Assembly (NCBI GenBank): GCA_025963775.1 | Contig: JAOQAD010000019.1 | Location: 1-64,000, forward strand | DNA: 64,000 nt | Source: Bacteroidota bacterium | Lineage (GTDB): Bacteria; Bacteroidota; Bacteroidia; 2-12-FULL-35-15 | Direction: 5' to 3' | In this document: one piece after another, positions 41,714-52,000 of the stretch | Layout: each line of letters starts with the position of its first letter | Position numbering within the stretch: the stretch's first letter is position 1 | Notes under the pieces: generated by a model | Databases searched by the model: none | Told to the model about the DNA's origin: nothing | Seen by the model: only the letters and a program-made list of their open reading frames with translations | Position numbers and translations under genes: made by a program

Positions 41714-44700
41714 ATGAAAGCTAATTTATTGCACTCTGCACTCCTTTGCCTGTTCATCGCCGCATCGGCAATGGCTCAGAACACGCCACACGACCTGAAA
41801 CAAAAAGCGGTCAACACGCTTTCTTCTTCTGTTTCAAAAGAACAATTACAAAAGGAAACCGCTTTTTTCGGGGCAGATTCACTCCTTGGGTTTGATTTGT
41901 CCTCTGCCATTGGTGAAGCGCTTCTGCATTACAGCACTTATTCGGAATTAAAAAGTCACCTGTATTTTTTGGAGGCGAATTATGTAAAGACAAAATTCGG
42001 TGTCACCCAATTCCCCGGGGAAATGGATAATAGATCCTATTCACCGCCGCCCGAAGTAATGTCAGCATGCAGTAATGTGGATTTCGAAAGCGGGAGCTTT
42101 GCAGGCTGGACCGGTAAAAAAGGATACAATGCCCTTTCAACAAATCCGTTGACCGTTACATCAACAGGGATATTTACAACGGGCCTCAATGCAAACTACC
42201 GCGATTGCTCATACCATACACTGGTTAATACAGGAACGGATTATTACGGAGGGTTTCCAATGCTGAATCCCGGTGGAGGAAGCTATTCTGTGCGCCTTGG
42301 CGGAGAAAATGCAAACGTATTTGACGGTACCGATTGTGTTGGCCCTTATGTTTGCCATTCACCTGCGCCGGGCCCTGCAACCTATTGCGGTGGAGAATCG
42401 CTTGAGCAGACATTCACTGTGGGCGCGACAAATACATTATTTACATTCAGCTACGCCGCTGTTTTAAATGACGGCGGACACACCCCGGGCCATCAGCCTT
42501 ATTTTTCGATCCAGGTTTTCAATAGCTCAGGAGTGGCGATCGGGTGTTTTTCTCAACGGGTGGAGCTGGTGAGCGGTGTTGTTCCTCCGGGCGGGGTTCT
42601 GTCGGCCAACGGAAATTGCTGGTTCCCATCTACCATGACTGATTACAAAGTATATTACATTCCATGGAAAACAAATTCATATAATTTAAGCGCGTATGTC
42701 GGACAAAATGTAACCGTAAAATTTACAGCTTCAGGCTGCACCGAAGGCGATCATTTCTGTTATGCTTATTTTGATGCTTCCTGCGGGCCTGCTGAGATCA
42801 GTACTTCTAACGCATCCCCATGTACGGGAAGCACTGTTACATTAACAGCGCCGGCAACCATCAGCGGGCCATATGCGTGGACAGGGCCGGGAATTGTTGG
42901 TTCCACCACAGGATCTTCTGTGGTAGTAAATGCGGGTGGAACATATTCGGTAACCGTTGGATCAGGGCCTTGCTCTTACAGCTTATCGTTGCCGGTTACT
43001 TTTGCGGGATCAGGAACTGTTAGTGCTACCGCTGCATCTCCTGCTATTTGTGCCGGAACAAGTACAACCATCAATGCATCAGCAGCATCCACATACAACT
43101 GGAGCGCAAATGCCGGAAGCGCAACAACCAGCTCTGTTTCTGTTAACCCCGCTTCCACTACAACTTATACTGTCAGCGGAACATCCACGGGAGGCTGTCC
43201 GTACTCTACAACTGTTACCGTTAACGTAAATGCATTACCTGCAGCATCCGCATCATCACCGGGGCCATTAACATGCACCACATTAACAATACCGGTCACA
43301 GCCTCCTCCTCAACAGGAACAGCAACCTATAGCTGGGCGGGAGCGGGCATCGTGTCGGGAGGCACTTCAGCAACGGCGACTGTAAATACAGCCGGAACCT
43401 ATACCGTTACAGTTACGGACCCGGCCACATCATGTTCAAATGTATCCACTGTTACAGTGAACAGCAATACAACGCAGCCTGGCATTACACCCGGATCGGC
43501 ATTGGCTTTAAATTGTTCAGCTACAAGCGGTACGGTTACTGCAAGCTCAGGCACAGCTGGCGCAACGTATTCATGGGCGGGTGCCGGGATCACTTCCGGG
43601 GGAAGCGCTGCAACAGCAACTGTAAATGCTGCCGGAACTTACACTGTAACCGTGACTGATCCCTCAAACGGATGTACGAACACCGCAACGGTAACAGTAA
43701 CAAGCAATACAACTGCCCCGGATGTTACACCCGGTTCAGCACAAACTATTACCTGCAGCGTTTCATCGGCAACGGTCTCCGCAAGCTCATCAACGGCGGG
43801 CGCAACCTATAACTGGTCGGGCGCAGGCATTACAGCAGGAGGTACAACTTCATCGCCCACAGTGAATGCGGCGGGAACGTATACTGTTACGGTTACAGAT
43901 CCGGCAAACAGCTGTACAGCAACAGCCACAGTAGATGTACTGAACAGCGGAACACTGCCGGATGTAAGTACCGGAAGCGCCTTAAATTTAGATTGCATCA
44001 CCACCAGCGGAACGATCGCAGCAAGCTCCACCACACCGGGCGCAACATTCAGCTGGACAGGAAGCGGCATTGTTTCGGGCGGAAGCGCTGCAAGCGCAAT
44101 TGTTAACGCATCGGGAACTTATACCGTAACGGTTACAGATCCTTCAACCGGTTGCACCAGTAATGCAACAGTTATGGTAAACAGTAATACAGCATTGCCG
44201 GATGCGAGCCCGGGAACTGCGCTGACATTGAATTGCAGCAACTCAAGCGGAACCATTGATGTAACGTCGGTAACAAGCGGTGCAACATTCAATTGGAGCG
44301 GGCCTGGGATTGCTTCAGGCGGAACAACCGCTTCACCTGTTGTAAATGCACCGGGAACATATACTGTTACGGTTACAGATCCGGCAAACGGATGTGTGAA
44401 TACGGCCACTGTTCCTGTTGCGAATAATACTACTCCTCCGGATGCGGTAGCAGGAAGCCCCTTAACGATCGATTGTACAACAACCAGCGGAACAATCAGT
44501 GTTACATCTGTCACCCCCGGTGCAACTTACAATTGGGCCGGCGCAGGGATCGTTTCAGGCGCAGCAACTTCATCGGCAACTGTAAATACTGCGGGCACTT
44601 ACACGGTTACGGTAACCGATCCTGCAAATACATGTACTGCAACAGCAACTGTTGTTGTTACAAATACCGGTGCATTGCCAAATGTTACCGCAGGGCCGTC

Positions 44701-46162
44701 ATTAACATTAACCTGCGTGGTGAACAGCGGAAGCATCAGCGCAAACTCCAGCACAGCAGGCGTTACCTATAGCTGGACAGGTGCAGGAATTGTTTCGGGC
44801 GGTACAACAGCAAGCCCTACAGTGGATTCATCGGGAACATATATTGTAATTGTCACTGATCCTTCGAATGGCTGTACGAATACAACGAATGTTTCCGTAA
44901 CAACAAATACTACACTTCCGGATGCCATTGCGGGTTCGGGGCCAGTATTGGATTGCCTTGTCTCAAGCGGAGCTGTGAACGTAAGCTCTGTAACACCCGG
45001 TGCAACATATAGCTGGTCGGGTGCAGGAATTATTTCCGGCGGGGGGACTTCATCTGCGACAGTAAACGCGGCAGGAACCTACACTGTGATTGTAACGGAT
45101 CCGGCAAACGGTTGTACAGGCAGTGCAACAGTGATTGCAACAAGCAATACTGTTCAACCGGATGTTTCTGCAGGCGCCGGCTTAACACTTGATTGCGCCA
45201 CAGCAAGCGGGGTGATCACAGCGAGCTCCGCGACACCGGGAGTGAATTACAGCTGGTCCGGCCCGGGAATAGTGTCCGGTGGAACAACTGCAGCGCCCCT
45301 TGTAAGCATAGCCGGCATATATACTGTAACTGTTACAGATCCTGCAAACGGATGTGTGAATACAACAACAGTAAATGTTGGTTCAAACGGAACAGCACCA
45401 GCGATCACATCCGGCGCATCAAATGATTCGATCACCTGCGCAGATCCGTCTTCCGTGCTTGGCGTTACATCCAGCTCAGGCAATTCGATTTACAGCTGGA
45501 GCGGGCCGGGGGGATTTACATCGGGAGCACAAAACCCGAACATCAGTGTTCCCGGTGATTATATTGTAACCGTTTTGGATACAACGAACGGATGTTCATC
45601 CACCGATACGGTAACAGTTGTCCAGGGAGTTGACCCTGTGGCAGGATTCACTCCAAGCGTTGTTTCGGGAGATGCTCCGCTGGTGGTGGATTTTACAAAT
45701 ACGAGCTCAGCCGGCTTCAGTGGTTATTCCTGGACATTCGGTGATTTGAATACATCATCACAGACCAACCCTCAGAATACATACACCGCACCGGGAACGT
45801 ATGTTGTAACGCTGATCGGGCTGAACGGAGGATGCAATGATACAGCCACTGCAATCATCGATGTGAAACCTCTAAGCTCCATCTTTATCCCTAATGTATT
45901 CACTCCGGATGATGATGGCAATAATGAATTGTTCACGGTTACTGCTGAAGGATACAAAGAGATCCGTTTCGTGATATACGACCGCTGGGGATTGAAGCTT
46001 TGGGAAATGAGTGCCGCAGATAAGATCTGGTGGAATGGCAGGACCACGGCGGGCGTACCTTGCAGTGACGGAACGTATTACTATATTCTTTACGGAGAAG
46101 ACCATTCAGGGAAAAAACTGGAGCAACCGGGATTCCTGACCCTGTTGAGAGGAGGCAGATAA
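41714..46162 (+). CDS. Giant secreted repeat protein with gliding-motility-associated (CHU_C) C-terminus
   Basis: 1482 residues. Signal peptide MKANLLHSALLCLFIAASAM then AQ. Residues about 115-360 are a jelly-roll-like domain (CSNVDFESGSFAGWTGKKGY ... SLEQTFTVGA ... VTVKFTASGCTEGDHFCYAY). Then come Ig-like modules; nine to ten of them are near-identical units of about 80 residues with cores such as YSWAGAGI, AAGTYTVTVTDP and GCTNTATV. A PKD module (GYSWTFGDLNTSSQTNPQNT) follows, then the C-terminal CHU_C domain (SIFIPNVFTPDDDGNNELFT ... YDRWGLKLWE ... DGTYYYILYG), a T9SS type B-like signal. Probably a surface adhesin. Serine, threonine and alanine dominate. Monocistronic. Confidence 0.88.
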   Translation: MKANLLHSALLCLFIAASAMAQNTPHDLKQKAVNTLSSSVSKEQLQKETAFFGADSLLGFDLSSAIGEALLHYSTYSELKSHLYFLEANYVKTKFGVTQFPGEMDNRSYSPPPEVMSACSNVDFESGSFAGWTGKKGYNALSTNPLTVTSTGIFTTGLNANYRDCSYHTLVNTGTDYYGGFPMLNPGGGSYSVRLGGENANVFDGTDCVGPYVCHSPAPGPATYCGGESLEQTFTVGATNTLFTFSYAAVLNDGGHTPGHQPYFSIQVFNSSGVAIGCFSQRVELVSGVVPPGGVLSANGNCWFPSTMTDYKVYYIPWKTNSYNLSAYVGQNVTVKFTASGCTEGDHFCYAYFDASCGPAEISTSNASPCTGSTVTLTAPATISGPYAWTGPGIVGSTTGSSVVVNAGGTYSVTVGSGPCSYSLSLPVTFAGSGTVSATAASPAICAGTSTTINASAASTYNWSANAGSATTSSVSVNPASTTTYTVSGTSTGGCPYSTTVTVNVNALPAASASSPGPLTCTTLTIPVTASSSTGTATYSWAGAGIVSGGTSATATVNTAGTYTVTVTDPATSCSNVSTVTVNSNTTQPGITPGSALALNCSATSGTVTASSGTAGATYSWAGAGITSGGSAATATVNAAGTYTVTVTDPSNGCTNTATVTVTSNTTAPDVTPGSAQTITCSVSSATVSASSSTAGATYNWSGAGITAGGTTSSPTVNAAGTYTVTVTDPANSCTATATVDVLNSGTLPDVSTGSALNLDCITTSGTIAASSTTPGATFSWTGSGIVSGGSAASAIVNASGTYTVTVTDPSTGCTSNATVMVNSNTALPDASPGTALTLNCSNSSGTIDVTSVTSGATFNWSGPGIASGGTTASPVVNAPGTYTVTVTDPANGCVNTATVPVANNTTPPDAVAGSPLTIDCTTTSGTISVTSVTPGATYNWAGAGIVSGAATSSATVNTAGTYTVTVTDPANTCTATATVVVTNTGALPNVTAGPSLTLTCVVNSGSISANSSTAGVTYSWTGAGIVSGGTTASPTVDSSGTYIVIVTDPSNGCTNTTNVSVTTNTTLPDAIAGSGPVLDCLVSSGAVNVSSVTPGATYSWSGAGIISGGGTSSATVNAAGTYTVIVTDPANGCTGSATVIATSNTVQPDVSAGAGLTLDCATASGVITASSATPGVNYSWSGPGIVSGGTTAAPLVSIAGIYTVTVTDPANGCVNTTTVNVGSNGTAPAITSGASNDSITCADPSSVLGVTSSSGNSIYSWSGPGGFTSGAQNPNISVPGDYIVTVLDTTNGCSSTDTVTVVQGVDPVAGFTPSVVSGDAPLVVDFTNTSSAGFSGYSWTFGDLNTSSQTNPQNTYTAPGTYVVTLIGLNGGCNDTATAIIDVKPLSSIFIPNVFTPDDDGNNELFTVTAEGYKEIRFVIYDRWGLKLWEMSAADKIWWNGRTTAGVPCSDGTYYYILYGEDHSGKKLEQPGFLTLLRGGR
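43259..45409 (+). repeat. Tandem repeats of exactly 240 bp within the CHU_C protein gene
   Basis: One unit of 231 bp (43259-43489) is followed by eight units of exactly 240 bp starting at 43490, 43730, 43970, 44210, 44450, 44690, 44930 and 45170. Each encodes an 80-residue Ig-like module beginning PGSALxLNC-like. A divergent unit starts at 45410. Codon use differs among units while the protein pattern holds. Confidence 0.92.
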
Positions 46163-46211
46163 AAAGGAGATATTTAAGATTTATTTACCGCAGATCTGAA
46201 ATAACTATTTC

Positions 46212-47315
46212 CTATTCTTTTAAAATATAACTCGTACTTCTTCCTCCTCCGGGTTCTTTCTGAAGGATCTCTTTTTGCACGAGGTCATTGATATCGCGTA
46301 AGGCACTATCTGCAGAGCATTTCGCAATTTTTGCCCATTTGGAGGAAGTCAGCTTGCCGGTAAAGCCGTCAAACAGCTTATTGATCATTAGGCGTTGTCT
46401 TTCATTCACCGGGGTTTGAGTGTGCCTGTCCCAGAATTGTGTTTTGCTGAGTACAGGTTTCAATGAATCGTCCGTTACGTTCAATGCCCTGTCCAGGCAA
46501 TTGAGAAACCATTCGAGCCAGCCGGTGATATCCAGTTCTCCCTGCTGGGTTCTTTCCAGGATCTCATAGTAGGCATTCCGCTCGAGCCTTATTTGGGCAG
46601 ACATGCTGTAAAAACGCTGGCGGTCTCCGTCTGCTTTGGCCAGCTGCATATCCGCTATAGCTCTTGCAATACGGCCATTTCCATCATCAAAAGGGTGAAC
46701 GGTAACAAACCAAAGGTGTGCGATGGCCGATTTTAATACGGCATCAATGGCATTGTTAGTATTGAACCACTCTAAGAACAAATTCATTTCTTTTTCCAAC
46801 GAGCCTGCATCCGGGGCTTCATAATGTACCTTTTCTTTGCCCATGGCTCCTGATACTACCTGCATAGGGCCTTTTTCATTGTCGCGCCAGTTACCAACAA
46901 TGATCTTGTGCATACCGCTTCTGCCGGTTGGGAACAGGGCAGCATGCCAGCCGAACAAGCGGTCTTTATCCAAAGGGACATTGTAGTTTTGTGTTGCATC
47001 CAGCATCATTTCTACGATGCCTTCCACATGACGGTCGGCAGGCACTAACCCGGCCACATCCATTCCTAAACGCCTGGCAACGGAAGAGCGTACTTGTCCC
47101 GGATCCAGTATTCCTCCTTCTATTTCGGTAGATTTAAGGACATCCAGGGTGAGTGTTTCTAATGTTGTTTCATTTCTCAAGGCAAAGCCCAGCACTTCCA
47201 TAATACCCTTTAAACGCCCTTGTTTATGCCTGATGTTGGATAGGATGGGAACAATCGCTTCGTGATTCCAGGTGAAGTCCGGCCACGAGCTTCGGTTATA
47301 AATGTATTTTGTCAT
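46212..47315 (-). CDS. Fic-family protein (DUF4172-type N-terminus) with C-terminal winged helix
   Basis: 367 residues. Fic proteins transfer AMP or related groups to target proteins. Active site HPFDDGNGRIAR at 207-218 is complete. An N-terminal inhibitory motif S62-TEI-E66-G67 matches (S/T)xxxE(G/N), so it is self-inhibited (class II). MTKYIYNRSSWPDFTWNHEA is the DUF4172-type start. The C-terminus (GKLTSSKWAKIAKCSADSAL then RDINDLVQKEILQ) is a winged helix that may bind DNA. No antitoxin gene is adjacent. Two palindromes in its promoter suggest autoregulation through that domain. Convergent with the repeat protein gene. Confidence 0.92.
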   Translation of the reverse strand: MTKYIYNRSSWPDFTWNHEAIVPILSNIRHKQGRLKGIMEVLGFALRNETTLETLTLDVLKSTEIEGGILDPGQVRSSVARRLGMDVAGLVPADRHVEGIVEMMLDATQNYNVPLDKDRLFGWHAALFPTGRSGMHKIIVGNWRDNEKGPMQVVSGAMGKEKVHYEAPDAGSLEKEMNLFLEWFNTNNAIDAVLKSAIAHLWFVTVHPFDDGNGRIARAIADMQLAKADGDRQRFYSMSAQIRLERNAYYEILERTQQGELDITGWLEWFLNCLDRALNVTDDSLKPVLSKTQFWDRHTQTPVNERQRLMINKLFDGFTGKLTSSKWAKIAKCSADSALRDINDLVQKEILQKEPGGGRSTSYILKE

Positions 47316-47320
47316 ATTCT

Positions 47321-47385
47321 CCGCAATTATGCGGTAAATGTAGGGTTTATTCTCCGGATTGTCAATTATCTCCGCATAAATGCGG
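47321..47385 (-). promoter_or_regulatory. fic promoter with two CCGCAwwwwTGCGG-type palindromes
   Basis: CCGCAATTATGCGG (47321-47334) and CCGCATAAATGCGG (47372-47385) are direct repeats, each preceded by TCT and followed by GT(A/G)AA. Between them, on the minus strand, ATTG (47366-47363), 20 bases, TACATTTA (47342-47335) forms a promoter. The first palindrome covers the expected transcription start. The rest of the gap to 47563 holds an inverted repeat TATCCCA/TGGGATA (47492-47516). Confidence 0.75.
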
Positions 47386-47519
47386 TGAATGGCCGAGGCA
47401 TTCCCCGCAACATGGTGTCATTTAATTTTTCACTATAAAAGCTTAAGCGGACTTCTAATCTAAATTCGGAAGAATTGAGGTTTTGTTTTTTTATCCCATT
47501 AAAAAGCATTGGGATAGTT

Positions 47520-47527
47520 TATATTTG
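47520..47527 (+). promoter_or_regulatory. Possible -7 box of the orphan membrane protein gene
   Basis: TATATTTG matches TAnnTTTG, 36 bases before the ATG. The -33 position is covered by the TATCCCA/TGGGATA inverted repeat (47492-47516), with no clear TTTG. Confidence 0.5.
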
Positions 47528-47563
47528 AGTACAGTTTTATAACTTACTATCTATTCTATAACG

Positions 47564-48565
47564 ATGAAAATAAGCAATTACATTGGAAACATCAATCTCC
47601 TTGTATGTATTATCTGTTTTCTTTTATCATTTGCATTTGCATCCTGTTACTATTATAATCTTCAAACAAAATATGCAGGTAATGAAGTTGAAAAAAACCC
47701 ACAAGATTTTCTTAATAAAAAATTCGGAAATTTTCTTGTGAAGGAGGAGCCACTTCAGTTACTAATTCCCGCTAAGCAATCCTTTTTAGAGACTTCATCA
47801 ACGGACACTTCTCAAATACGGGAGTTGATTAAAGGAATATATTCTAACAGGGAAACAGCTTACCGCTCTTCTGCCGACGGCTTGATTACGGTTCTCTATA
47901 TGCTAATGGTATTGGTGGTTATAGGGTTATTCATTCTTTTTTATAAGCCTAAAGAATTGGAGGTGCCCCTTATTAATATTACGATACCGGATAAGCTTTT
48001 CTATGTGGTAATTCCGATTGTGATAGTTTATTTATTCTTTCAGTTGGGACTAAAAATGAGTGCTGCTATCGATTCGAGGTTAGTTTTGGAATCTATGACT
48101 GATAGTATTGAAACGATTGGAAGCCAAAGGGTGTCCTATTACCATAGTAATGCTCGTACTTTTGTTGATCAGGGCTTGGTAGATGCCTGGTGTACCTGGT
48201 ATTATAATATCTTTCAGGGAGGGCGAAATCCCGGCCTTCATCAATGGAATGCTTTTGGTCTTCTTTTTTGCTTCTTCGGAACGTTTGTGGGTCTGACGCA
48301 GGCGGCTTGCCTTAACCTGATTTCGGCTTATCATGCAGCGTACAAGAACAGAATTTTGAGTATTACCTTAGTGATTGTTGCATATATTTCATTTGTTATG
48401 TGGTCGTTTAGTTTAGCTGCATGGTATCAACATTCTGCATTTTTGATAGCTTGGATTTGGGGAGCAACGGTAGTATCTGTTTTTTTATGGAACAGATATG
48501 GAGAGATGTATGCAGATAAATTAAAAATAAAACAAGTTGAAAAAAGCATCACTAAGAAAAGATAA
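47564..48565 (+). CDS. Unrecognised integral membrane protein
   Basis: 333 residues; I do not recognise the family. Hydrophobic segments: about 10-30, 107-126, 143-163, 228-247, 264-282 and 288-306. Between the first and second spans is a 75-residue hydrophilic loop (NLQTKYAGNEVEKNPQDFLN ...), and a second loop (about 165-225) contains GSQRVSYYHSNARTFVDQGL and WCTWYYNIFQGG. AT-rich codon use. It is followed 32 bases later by a small secreted protein gene, so the two may be co-expressed. Confidence 0.7.
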   Translation: MKISNYIGNINLLVCIICFLLSFAFASCYYYNLQTKYAGNEVEKNPQDFLNKKFGNFLVKEEPLQLLIPAKQSFLETSSTDTSQIRELIKGIYSNRETAYRSSADGLITVLYMLMVLVVIGLFILFYKPKELEVPLINITIPDKLFYVVIPIVIVYLFFQLGLKMSAAIDSRLVLESMTDSIETIGSQRVSYYHSNARTFVDQGLVDAWCTWYYNIFQGGRNPGLHQWNAFGLLFCFFGTFVGLTQAACLNLISAYHAAYKNRILSITLVIVAYISFVMWSFSLAAWYQHSAFLIAWIWGATVVSVFLWNRYGEMYADKLKIKQVEKSITKKR

Positions 48566-48597
48566 AGTTGCAGTTTTGTTTCATTATCTTTATATTC

Positions 48598-49005
48598 ATG
48601 ATCCGATCTGTATTTCTAATTTTACTTGTCCTTTTGCTTTCCCATGCAGCTGGTTTAAAAGCGCAAACCGCTGCCGATTCTTCCAATCAATTGTACATTG
48701 ATGCTAAACTGGTAGCGCCTGACTATCAAAAATTATACGATTACAGCAAAATGGGCGATACTGTCATTACAGAATATGGTAATATGGATGGTTATGGAAG
48801 TAATTTCTATCCGAAAACGGGCGCAGGCTTATGCTGTTTCGCTATACGGCGGATCACCGTGCGGAAAGGGAAGTTGAAGGAAGTGTATGTCCTTGGCAGT
48901 AATACAGGCTTTGAAAGCACTACAACATACGATGAGAAAGGGAAGAGCAAAACAACACAACGCGTGAATAACAATGCGGTAAGAAACGCGCCGCCTTACC
49001 GTTGA
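48598..49005 (+). CDS. Small secreted protein of unknown function
   Basis: 135 residues from the ATG at 48598; the TTG at 48568 would add ten hydrophobic residues. Signal peptide MIRSVFLILLVLLLSHAAGL then KAQ. The mature part has a KLYDYSKMGDTVITEYGNMD segment and GAGLCCFAIRRITVRKGKLK. No known domain recognised. It is in the same direction as the preceding membrane protein and 74 bases before the M43 protease gene. Confidence 0.65.
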   Translation: MIRSVFLILLVLLLSHAAGLKAQTAADSSNQLYIDAKLVAPDYQKLYDYSKMGDTVITEYGNMDGYGSNFYPKTGAGLCCFAIRRITVRKGKLKEVYVLGSNTGFESTTTYDEKGKSKTTQRVNNNAVRNAPPYR

Positions 49006-49079
49006 TGATCCTGACCATTTCTGAAATGCAACTATTTTATAAGGGAAATAGTCATTATAGCGCATCTTAATTCCATACA

Positions 49080-52000
49080 GTGAAAAAATACATATTACTA
49101 TACTGCTTCATTTTCATATACGGTTGCCTGGCAACTGCACAGAATAATGAAGCAGGGATTTTTTCCGGTTGCGGAACCAACCAGCTTTTACTGCAAAATC
49201 CCCAGCTGAACACCGCTCAGAATTTTCTGAATGCAAAGGCTTATGAATACCTCTTAACATCCCGGCAAAGCCAGCGCAGTCCCACAGCAATGGTACAATA
49301 CATTCCGGTTGTTGTACACATCATTCATAACGGTGGCCCTGAAAACATTTCCAACCTGCAGGTACAAACCGCAATAAGCAACATCAACAGTAAGTTCCTT
49401 GAGAACGACAACACGCAGATCCAATTCTGCCTCGCACAACGCGATCCATTGGGAAATCCCACAGACGGGATCACCCGGGATGTTTCTGCATTGACAAATG
49501 AAACAATGGAAATTGATGACATTGCTTTAAAAAATATAAACCGCTGGCCGCCTACATGCTACCTGAACATCTGGATCATAAGCGGGATCAATAGCCTGAG
49601 CTCAGGGCCCGGAGTGATCGGTTATGCGTATTTCCCTTCTGCTCACGGAATGCCAATGGATGGTGTGGTGATCGAAGCAGCATTTTTTGGAAGCAGCGCA
49701 ATTAATGATGCTGTGGGAGCACACGAACTCGGCCATTATCTTGGCCTGTACCATACTTTTGAGAACGCCTGCAGCAACAACAATTGCTTGCTTGATGGCG
49801 ACCAGGTATGCGATACTCCTCCTGACCAGACCACGTTCTCCTCCTGCGCCCCAAATGCAAACTCCTGCAGTACGGACACGGATGATCCAAGCTCGAACAA
49901 TCCTTTTACTACGGACGTGGCCGACCTTGGGAACGATTACATGGATTACAGTAATTTTTCCTGTTACAATCTCTTTACGCCCGGACAATACACGCGGATG
50001 AATTACTTTTTGAATAATGTAAGAAGCAGCCTGTTGCAATGCCTGAGCTGCTCGTCGCCCTGCCCTGCACCCGTTACAGCAACGATCATTCTGCCAGCTT
50101 CATCGCTCACGGTTACTACCGGCAGCTCCGTTAATTTCCAGGGCTCGTTTACAAATGCCACGGGCCAGCAATGGTATTTAAACCCCGGCAGCATATTGAG
50201 TACCGCCTCAACCTTTGCACATACCTTTCCTTCCCAGGGATCGTTCTGGATGAAATACAGGGCGATCAGCTCCGATCCTTCCCTCTGCCTTGACGCACTT
50301 GATTCCATTCAAATAATTGTTACGGAACCGGTCTCCACTACCTGTGAAGGCTCTTTGGATCTTACAAATACAAACTCTTCCGTTCACCTGCCCCTTACAA
50401 ATGAGATCTACAGCAGCAATGGTTTTACCTGGGAATGCTGGGTACGGTTAACAGATCCTTTTGGAACCGCTTTCCGCCCGATGATCTGTGCCATCGATGG
50501 CGTGGTTTACGAAGACATTGCTTTATCCTTCGGCTGGACCGGTGGAGTGGGGAATGTGCCTGTAACAAGCCTCGCGTTTAAGGTTGACGGCCCGGGAGGC
50601 CCAAGCCCTTCCACTTGTAATTATATGCCCCCGGGAGGATTTATACTCGGAACCTGGTATCATGTAGCCGGCACTATGGATTATGTGACGCACACCGGGA
50701 AGCTATACCTGGACGGTACTCTCGTAGATACGAAGACGATCAGTTCAACATCTTTTTCAAGGATCATCCCGGGACAGTTAAGCTGGGACGCGGCATTAAA
50801 TCCTGCATACCCCGGCCCGCCGCTGGGAGGTAACCTCGATGAGATCCGGATCTGGAAAAAAGTAAGGACGGATGCAGAAATAGGAGCAGACTATGACCAA
50901 TGCCTCACGGGGAACGAAACCGATCTCCTGATCTATTACCGCGCAAATCAGAATGCAGGAACGGCCTGCCTGGATGCCACTCCAAATGCGAATGACGGAA
51001 CGCTTTCTTCAACCACCCTGTGGTCTGTGCAGCAGGCCTCGATCATTACAACGAATTGCGCAAATCTGTGTAATTCATTTTGTCCTGATCTCCTTGCCTG
51101 CAACGATACAACAATTTGTAACGGGAATTCCGTTCAACTCAATGTGAGTGGCGGCTATACCGGCTATTCCTGGTCGCCGGCCACCGGGCTCTCCGATGCG
51201 GCGATCCCGAATCCGGTTGCAAATCCGGCAATAACAACAACCTATACGGTAACAGGTACCAACATTGATTCAAACCTGGTCGTTAATCCCGATTTTGTCC
51301 TTGGTAATTACGGGTTCAGCAGCGGGCAGATCTATTCAGCGGTTTATTCACCCTGCAATTATTATGTTGCACCTACTTTTTTTACAGGCTACCCGGCACT
51401 TACGGATCACACGCCAACAAGCGACAATTACTACATGTCGGTAGACGGATGTACGAGCGGGCCTACAACCCTGTGGGAGCAGCTTATCCCTGCGATCACG
51501 GCAAATACAGATTATGAATTCAGTTTCTGGGCCTCGCGTGCAGATGTGATTCAGCCGGATTTTGAAATACACGCCATTGGGAATGTTACAGGCGATGTAA
51601 CACTGGCAACCCAGGCGGGAATTCCTTATGCCGGCACCTGGACATGGGATCAGTATGGCCCACCCGTATGGAATTCAGGGCCGAATACCAGCGTTACATT
51701 TAAGGTGATAAATACAGAAACGGATGGTTATGGAAATGATTTTGCACTGGATGATTTTTCGTTGCGAAGAATTTGCATCTCTTCGGATACAGTAACCGTA
51801 AGTGTAGGAAATTATTCTTTCAGCCTCGACCTTGGCAATGATACTACCTTATGCGGAAGCGGTATCATGGTGATTGATGCAGGTGCCGGGTTTATGCAAT
51901 ATACCTGGCAGGACGGCTCACACGGACAAACATACACAGCATTCGGGCCGGGAATGTACTGGGTCACCGTTACCGATCCATGTGCCGGCATTCTTACGGA

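Noticed and set aside
43259-45409. Regular 240-bp periodicity as a CRISPR array
   Set aside because: The period is far too long, the units are translated in one frame and diverge throughout, and there is no constant repeat with unique spacers.
43399-45483. Long open frames on the minus strand opposite the repeat protein
   Set aside because: They are periodic shadows of the Ser/Thr/Ala-rich plus-strand repeats (VTVTVYVPA-type strings) and lack starts or family features.
46212-47315. Fic as half of a toxin-antitoxin pair
   Set aside because: No small antitoxin gene is adjacent and the inhibitory motif is within the protein itself.
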